From positions 5,604,001 through 5,668,000 of the forward strand of contig NZ_LR813084.1 in NCBI RefSeq assembly GCF_903815225.1: a stretch of 64,000 bases of DNA, written 5' to 3'. Both the position numbers and the translations under genes were made by a program. Shown here in pieces: positions 58,870 to 64,000 of this stretch. The notes under the pieces were generated by a model. It saw only the letters and a program-made list of their open reading frames with translations. It searched no databases and was not told the DNA's origin. The stretch is from Delftia tsuruhatensis. Lineage in GTDB: Bacteria; Pseudomonadota; Gammaproteobacteria; Burkholderiales; Burkholderiaceae_C. Position 1 is the first letter of the stretch; every line of letters begins with the position of its first letter.

Positions 58870-59821
58870 CCGACAGTTGCTGGATGTTGGCCTTCAACGC
58901 GCCTGCGCCCGCATTGGCCAGGATGTACCAGTTGGCCGCGTTCAGGTAGACCACATGCTTGTTGCGCCAGGCCTTGGTGGCGCGTACCAGCGGGTTGTCC
59001 AGCAACTGCTGGGCGGTCTTGCCGTCCTGGCCGATGGCCACGTCCCGATCGATGACGAACAGCCAGTCGGGATTGGTCTTGAGCAGGTATTCGAAGGACA
59101 CGACCTGCCCGTGGCGCGCCACGGTGAGCTTGTCGGCCGCGGGCTTCACGCCGAACACATCGTGCAGCATGCCGAAGCGCGAGCCCGGGCCATAGGCGCT
59201 GAGCTTGCCGCCCGAGGTCAGCAGCACCAGGCCATTGCCCGCCGACTGCGCCTTGGCATGCAGCGCGGCGACGGCCTGCTCAAGCCCCTTGACCTCGGCC
59301 TCGGCCCTGTCCTGCAGGCCGCAGACGGCCCCCAGCGTCCGGATGTTGCGGTAGATGTCGGCCATCTGGTGCTGGTCGCTGACGCTCAGGTCCAGCACGG
59401 GCGCGAAGCGCTGCAGCTCCCTGGACTTGGCCTCGGAGCGCCCGCCCACGATGATGAGGTCGGGCGACAGCGCCTTGATGGCCTCGTAGTCCGGCTCGAA
59501 CAGGCTGCCGATGCGCGCGTACTTCGCATCGGCATAGCGCGACAGCAGCGGCGGCATCTTGAATTCTGGAACGCCGCGTACCTCGCCGCCCAGGGCCTGC
59601 AAGGTATCCAGTGCCGCCAGCTCGAACACCAGCACGCGCGAAGGCTTGAAGGGCACCTGGATTTCGCCCTTGGCATGCGGCACGGTCACGGTCTTGCCGG
59701 GCGCGGCCGTCTGCGCATGGGACAACTGCGCCGCCAGCGGCAGCGTGACCAGCACGCCCAGGCCCTGGCCCATCTTCGCCAGGAGATGGCGACGAGAATG
59801 ATTTGCGTTCACGGTATTCAT
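58850..59821 (-). CDS. Siderophore-binding periplasmic protein (FatB/CeuE/VctP-like)
   Basis: The 323-residue binding protein has a twin-arginine-like signal (SRRHLLAKM near residue 10) and cleavage near SHAQT. The cluster A periplasmic fold includes PSRVLVFELAALDTLQALG near 62 and SPDLIIVGGRS near 120. Relatives bind ferric catecholates, including linear bis- or tris-catechols. Tat export would be notable for this family and should be treated as inference. It follows the esterase gene by 44 bp. Confidence 0.88.
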   Translation of the reverse strand: MNTVNANHSRRHLLAKMGQGLGVLVTLPLAAQLSHAQTAAPGKTVTVPHAKGEIQVPFKPSRVLVFELAALDTLQALGGEVRGVPEFKMPPLLSRYADAKYARIGSLFEPDYEAIKALSPDLIIVGGRSEAKSRELQRFAPVLDLSVSDQHQMADIYRNIRTLGAVCGLQDRAEAEVKGLEQAVAALHAKAQSAGNGLVLLTSGGKLSAYGPGSRFGMLHDVFGVKPAADKLTVARHGQVVSFEYLLKTNPDWLFVIDRDVAIGQDGKTAQQLLDNPLVRATKAWRNKHVVYLNAANWYILANAGAGALKANIQQLSDAFERA

Positions 59822-59865
59822 GCTTTCAATGACTGCTGTATGGCCGGAAAGTTCAGGCAAAAAAC

Positions 59866-61632
59866 CTAGTTCAGCTCCGGCGTGCTGTCCGGCATGCGCT
59901 CGCAGGCCGGCAGGCCCTGGGCGAAGCGCACGGGATTGAGCAGGGCCACCAGGCCGCAACCCAGCGAGCCCTGCCACTGCAGGTAGTCGTGGCTGGTTTC
60001 GTGCTCGGCCTGGGTGACGTCGTAGCCCTTGGCGCGCAGCACATCGGCCAGGTGGCGGTTGGTCTCCAGGATGCCGTCCTGTCCGCCGCGGGCACGCTCA
60101 TGGCGGCCCGCGTCCAGATAAAAGCGCACGGGCTGGCGCGGTGCCTCGGCATAGCGGCGCTGCACCCAGCCCGGCACCTCGCCGGCCGGCGACCACCAGA
60201 ACGAGCCCGACATGCTCAGCACATTCCCGAACCAGCGCGCGTTGACCAGGCCCGCATAGGCCGAGGCCAGCCCGCCATAGCTGGAGCCCCCGATCACCGT
60301 GCGTGCGGCCGGCTGGCCCAGGCCCCGGGCCTGTACCCAGGGCATCAGCTCCTCATCGAGGAAGCGCGCAAAGGCCGTGTTGGGTGGCAGCTCCCTGCCA
60401 CGCGCCTGCGGGCTGGCGTTGTCCACCAGCACCACGGCCGTGGGCGGGATCAGGCCATCGGCCATGAGGTTGTCGATGATCGTGGGCGTGGACACCTGCC
60501 TGGTGTAGGCATTGCCGTCGAACAGCACCAGCAGCGCCTCGGGCGCTCGGGCGCCGGCCGGGCGGTAGGTCCAGACATCGCGCTGGTTGTCCAGCACGCG
60601 GCTGGGCAGGCGATGCTGCACCAGTTGCCCCTGCGGCACGCCGGCACGCGCAGCCACCCAGGGCTGGGGCGGCGCCTTGGCCAGCTCCAGCACCGAAGCG
60701 CCCTGGAAGGCGTCGATGAATCCGCCCTCGGGCGGCTGCGGGAAGACCTTGGGATTGAGGGGATCGCGCTGCGCCGTGGCCAGCAAGGCGCGCCGCTGCT
60801 CCATGGCCGAGCCCTGGATCAGCGGCACATCGGGCGCGAGCCGGTAGCTGAGCCGCGCATTGTCCGCCATGCGAAAGCTCGCCCACCAGACATCGCTGCC
60901 CGGCAGGTGCTGCAGGGGATCATGGTTGCCGGCCGGGCTGCCGAACAGGCGCACGCCCTGCATGCCCTCGCGCGGCAGGCCGCGCCACAGGAAGGTGACC
61001 AGCGACTGCCCATCCGCCAGCGGCTCCACCATGGGCGAGCCCTCCTGCTGCACGCGCCGCCAGAAGGCTTCGGCCGCGACGCCCGAACCCGCGCCGCGCT
61101 GGATCGCCTGCGCCAGGGCCCGCAGGCGCGGGCTTTCCAGCACGGGCCCGTCCGAGGTCTGCGCTGCCTTGGCGCCCACGGGTGCCAGACTGGAGCCCAG
61201 CCGCAGCGAGAAGCGGCCGGCCTCGGCCTTCGCCTCGTCGGCCACCAGCGCATCCGAAGCGATGCGGCGCGCCACCAGCCTTTGCCGTCCGGCGCCTTGC
61301 GTGACCCACATCAGCGATTGGGCCCCCCCGTCGGGGCGCGCCAGGCGGCGCAGATGGCGGCCCTGGGCATCTTCCAGGTCCAGGGCCACGCCCTGCCCAT
61401 CGAACTCGCCCTGGACCACGTGACCGGCCGGCAGGTCGACGCGCCAGGCCTGGGCGCCACCGACGGGCAGCAGCCCCCTGGCAGCCTGCCCAGGCGCCAG
61501 AAGGCCGGTCTGCGCGGCAGCGATCCGATGTGCCTGTGTGCTCTTCACATCGTCATCGGCATGGACACCGGCTCCCAGAAGGTACATCAGCGATGCGGCC
61601 ATGCACAGGCCCTTGCGTGCAGCGTGCGCCAT
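59866..61632 (-). CDS. Exported enterochelin esterase-like protein
   Basis: The 588-residue protein has a signal peptide (about the first 25 residues) and an N-terminal Fes-like sandwich domain. A C-terminal alpha/beta hydrolase includes IGGSSYGGLAS near residue 475 (nucleophile Ser), YLDAGRHE near 519 and HETSHDYLQW near 556 (likely His). Cytoplasmic E. coli Fes has about 400 residues and no signal. Export points to periplasmic cleavage of a cyclic tri-catechol siderophore. It lies 4 bp after the TonB receptor. Confidence 0.88.
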   Translation of the reverse strand: MAHAARKGLCMAASLMYLLGAGVHADDDVKSTQAHRIAAAQTGLLAPGQAARGLLPVGGAQAWRVDLPAGHVVQGEFDGQGVALDLEDAQGRHLRRLARPDGGAQSLMWVTQGAGRQRLVARRIASDALVADEAKAEAGRFSLRLGSSLAPVGAKAAQTSDGPVLESPRLRALAQAIQRGAGSGVAAEAFWRRVQQEGSPMVEPLADGQSLVTFLWRGLPREGMQGVRLFGSPAGNHDPLQHLPGSDVWWASFRMADNARLSYRLAPDVPLIQGSAMEQRRALLATAQRDPLNPKVFPQPPEGGFIDAFQGASVLELAKAPPQPWVAARAGVPQGQLVQHRLPSRVLDNQRDVWTYRPAGARAPEALLVLFDGNAYTRQVSTPTIIDNLMADGLIPPTAVVLVDNASPQARGRELPPNTAFARFLDEELMPWVQARGLGQPAARTVIGGSSYGGLASAYAGLVNARWFGNVLSMSGSFWWSPAGEVPGWVQRRYAEAPRQPVRFYLDAGRHERARGGQDGILETNRHLADVLRAKGYDVTQAEHETSHDYLQWQGSLGCGLVALLNPVRFAQGLPACERMPDSTPELN

Positions 61633-61636
61633 GGCG

Positions 61637-63850
61637 TCAGAAGTCCACCGTGGCCGAGACGCGCACCGTGCGCGGGCCGCCCGTGGTCGCGAAGTTGTCG
61701 TTGAAGCTGCCGGCCCAGTAGGATTTGTCGAACAGGTTCTCCACCGTGGCGCGGAAGGTCACGGGCCGGGCCGCGATGCGGGTCGCATAGCGCGCGCCCA
61801 CGTCCACGCGGGTCCAGCCTGGCATCTTCAGCGTGTTGGCGGAATTCACCCACTGCGCGCCCGTGTAGATCAGGCGACCCGTCAGCGCGGCGCCGGGCAG
61901 CGCCGGCACATCCCATTCGCCGCCGAGGTTGGCCGTCCAGCGCGGCACGCCAAAGACGCCGAAGCCATCGCGTGCGCCGCCCTGGGTCTTGCTCTGGATG
62001 GCCTGTGTGTAGGCAACGCCGCCGAGCACGCGCACGCCGCGCACCGGCTCGCCGAACACATTCCACTCCAGCCCGCGGTTGCGCTGCTCGCCATCCATGC
62101 GCAGGCGGTTGGTCGCGGTCTCGACCACGGAAGACGGCCGCTCGATCTGGAACAACGAGACCGTCTGCGTGAAATCACCCATGCGCCACTTGGCACCGAT
62201 CTCGAACTGCTTGGTCTTGTACGGAGCGAACACCTCGCCGGCATTGGCGTAGGTGGGGCCGACGATGGAGCCCGCGCTCAGCCCCTGCACATGGTTGGCA
62301 TAGAACGAGACCGCATCGCCCCAGGGCTTGACCACCAGGCCCAGCGCCGGCGACACGGCCTGCTCGTCGTAGCGCGCCATCTTCTGGTTCACGCGCTGCA
62401 GGCGCGCGCCCACGGTGAGCTGCACGGCATCGCCACCCCAGCTCAGCGTGTCGGCCAGGGCCAGGCTGCTGAGCACATCGTCGCGCTCCTGCTTGATGGC
62501 GCCGTAGGGGCCGGCCAGCGTGATGGGTGCGGGGTTGTAGATGTTGGTGATATAGCTGGCGCTGGTGGCAACGGCCGCACGGCCGCCCTTCTGATTCATC
62601 CAGTTGACGGAAGCCACCAGCAGATGGTTCACGCCACCCGTGCGCAGCCGGCCACGCACGCCGAACTCGGCCGCCGTCGTGTCCGTGTAGCCGTACTGGT
62701 TGTAGGTCTGCCCCACGGCCGATCCGTCGCCCTGGGCACGCAGCACCACGCGCGTGCCGTTGAGCATGCCGTCGTAGGCATGCCCGGCCGTGCCCACCGA
62801 GCCGAACAGCGTCCAGTCCGCCCCCAGGTCCACCGAGCCACGCAGCATCAGTGCATCGCTTTGCTGCCTGGCGTGGATGCCCTTGAACAGGTTGGTCGTG
62901 GCATCCGGTGCCGCGATCATCTGCTTGAGGTTCTGCAGGCTCACCATCATCGGGCTGCCATCGCGGATGGTGGAGCGGTAGCTGTAGGCGTCCAGCCCCA
63001 CGGTGAAGCCGTCGCCCTGGTAGTCCAAGGCCAGCGCACCCAGTCCGTGGCGGCGGCTCTGGCCGTCGATCTCGGTATCGCCGGACGAGGTGCTGCCGTT
63101 GACGCGCATGCCCAGACGGCGCTCGGGGCCGAAGCGGCGCGATACGTCCGCCTGCAGTCCCAGTTGCGAGGTGCTGCTGAACATCGTGGTCACCCGCGTG
63201 AGATCCTGGGCCAGCGGGCGCTTGGTGACGAGGTTGATGGTGCCGCCCACGGCCCCGCCCGGCGACATGCCGTTCATCAGCGCGCCCGGCCCCTTGAGCA
63301 CCTCGACGCGCTCGACCATCTCGGTGGGCACATGGCCGTCGGGCGCCAGGCCGTACAGGCCGTTGAAGCCCAGCTCCGTGGAGTTCACGCCCAGGCCGCG
63401 GATGGTGAAGTTCTCATAGGCATGGCCGGTATTGGTCGTGAAGCGCACCGAGGGGTCGTTCTCCAGCACCGACATCAGCGTGGTCGCGTTCTGGTCGGCC
63501 ATGCCCTCGGCGGTGTAGGAGGTGATGTTGAACGGCGTATCCATCACATCGCGCTGGCCCAGCACGCCCAGGCCTGCTCCCTTGGCGACCTGCCCGCCAG
63601 GCGCCACGGCAGGCAGGGCCTGGGGATCGGTGGCGCTGCGCACCGTGACCTCGGCGAGTTCGGCGTCGGCGGCCCAGGATGCGGCGGGCAGCGCTGCTGC
63701 GGCAACCATGGCGCAGACCCGGGCGATCGCGCCAAGGGCATGGATTCGGGCCACGGGGGCGAACGGGTGGACGGAGCCTGCGTGCAGCAGGCCATGGCGG
63801 CAGATTCGGGACATCCGGGAGGGCTTTCGAGACGGAAATGAACGCGCCAT
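61637..63850 (-). CDS. TonB-dependent siderophore receptor
   Basis: The 737-residue outer-membrane receptor has a signal peptide ending near AASWAADA. A plug domain follows (about residues 85-195, VERVEVLKGPGALMNG near 175). The 22-strand barrel ends in a terminal Phe (VSATVDF), as outer-membrane insertion requires. It imports an unidentified ferric siderophore, probably a catecholate given the esterase next to it. The ATG at 63850 lies in one arm of an inverted repeat; an internal ATG at 63814 is an alternative. Confidence 0.93.
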   Translation of the reverse strand: MARSFPSRKPSRMSRICRHGLLHAGSVHPFAPVARIHALGAIARVCAMVAAAALPAASWAADAELAEVTVRSATDPQALPAVAPGGQVAKGAGLGVLGQRDVMDTPFNITSYTAEGMADQNATTLMSVLENDPSVRFTTNTGHAYENFTIRGLGVNSTELGFNGLYGLAPDGHVPTEMVERVEVLKGPGALMNGMSPGGAVGGTINLVTKRPLAQDLTRVTTMFSSTSQLGLQADVSRRFGPERRLGMRVNGSTSSGDTEIDGQSRRHGLGALALDYQGDGFTVGLDAYSYRSTIRDGSPMMVSLQNLKQMIAAPDATTNLFKGIHARQQSDALMLRGSVDLGADWTLFGSVGTAGHAYDGMLNGTRVVLRAQGDGSAVGQTYNQYGYTDTTAAEFGVRGRLRTGGVNHLLVASVNWMNQKGGRAAVATSASYITNIYNPAPITLAGPYGAIKQERDDVLSSLALADTLSWGGDAVQLTVGARLQRVNQKMARYDEQAVSPALGLVVKPWGDAVSFYANHVQGLSAGSIVGPTYANAGEVFAPYKTKQFEIGAKWRMGDFTQTVSLFQIERPSSVVETATNRLRMDGEQRNRGLEWNVFGEPVRGVRVLGGVAYTQAIQSKTQGGARDGFGVFGVPRWTANLGGEWDVPALPGAALTGRLIYTGAQWVNSANTLKMPGWTRVDVGARYATRIAARPVTFRATVENLFDKSYWAGSFNDNFATTGGPRTVRVSATVDF

Positions 63851-63879
63851 GTCCGGCCCGGTGCGACGCGGACATGGCG
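63845..63879 (-). promoter_or_regulatory. 11-bp inverted repeat enclosing the receptor start codon
   Basis: Perfect arms CGCCATGTCCG/CGGACATGGCG with a 13-nt loop lie at the 5' end of the receptor mRNA. The start ATG sits inside the 3' arm, so a folded leader would hide it. Confidence 0.6.
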
Positions 63880-63888
63880 TTTGCCCGG

Positions 63889-63918
63889 ATTATAGAAATT
63901 GAGAATTATTCTTATTAA
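63889..63918 (-). promoter_or_regulatory. Iron-operon promoter
   Basis: A perfect TATAAT -10 (63889-63894 on the minus strand) has a weak -35 (TTAATA) 18 bp upstream. The spacer and -35 are covered by the Fur-like box. Confidence 0.7.
63897..63916. promoter_or_regulatory. Fur box of the iron operon
   Basis: AATAAGAATAATTCTCAATT (minus strand) has the AGAAT-A-ATTCT core and matches the GATAATGATAATCATTATC-type consensus in spacing. It overlaps the promoter, so Fur with Fe(II) should block the receptor-esterase-ABC operon. Confidence 0.8.
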
Positions 63919-64000
63919 CACTCCAGCAACAACGCCCCGCGCGCAAACGTGGTCGCACCGCCCTCAAACAATCGCCGAAAAAACAGTGGGGGCTGCGCAA

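Overview
This is a GC-rich chromosomal window from a betaproteobacterium, almost certainly of the family Comamonadaceae. The best guess for genus is Delftia or a close relative, judged from gene content, protein style and characteristic gene-end repeats. That assignment is from recognition, not from a search. Coding density is very high, and I see no phage, insertion sequence, CRISPR array or rRNA operon.

Layout. 1-3.7 kb: the start of yggS, then pilT, a cyclic-nucleotide-binding-domain gene, and pilU (twitching motility). 3.8-9.7 kb: a beta-hydroxyacid dehydrogenase, a dolP-diaA-yraN / rsmI block that parallels the E. coli yraL-yraP region without lpoA, a YegD-type Hsp70 relative and a VOC protein. 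9.8-18.3 kb: an OsmC-family protein, then one tightly overlapping operon. It holds a complete peptide-type ABC importer, a luciferase-like flavin monooxygenase and two AhpD/CMD-fold proteins, one with CxxC and one without any cysteine. Its substrate is unknown and it is the most system-like unexplained locus here. 18.3-20.4 kb: a DASS-family anion transporter and a small unknown gene.

20.5-29.6 kb, minus strand: the spc and alpha ribosomal operons from rplN to rplQ. They end in an initiator tRNA and start at a strong sigma70-like promoter. rpsQ/S10 is not upstream and infA is absent. A 53-codon reading frame lies in the rplN leader and overlaps the rplN start. 29.7-41.2 kb: a glycerol regulon (glpD, the ABC glycerol importer glpSTPQUV, glpR, glpK). 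Three copies of a gene-end repeat sit inside it, and glpK carries an in-frame insertion that looks like a related repeat. 41.2-46.3 kb: a phytase-like lipoprotein, proC and a large secreted SBBP-propeller protein with an IPTL-CTERM-like tail.

46.3-56 kb: ubiA, a PAP2 phosphatase, dps, oxyR, an MHYT membrane sensor, recG with a LexA-like site, an HD-GYP protein and queA. 56-64 kb: a Fur-boxed iron operon (TonB receptor, exported esterase, binding protein, two permeases, ATPase). Its design suggests catecholate siderophores are cut in the periplasm before import of the product.
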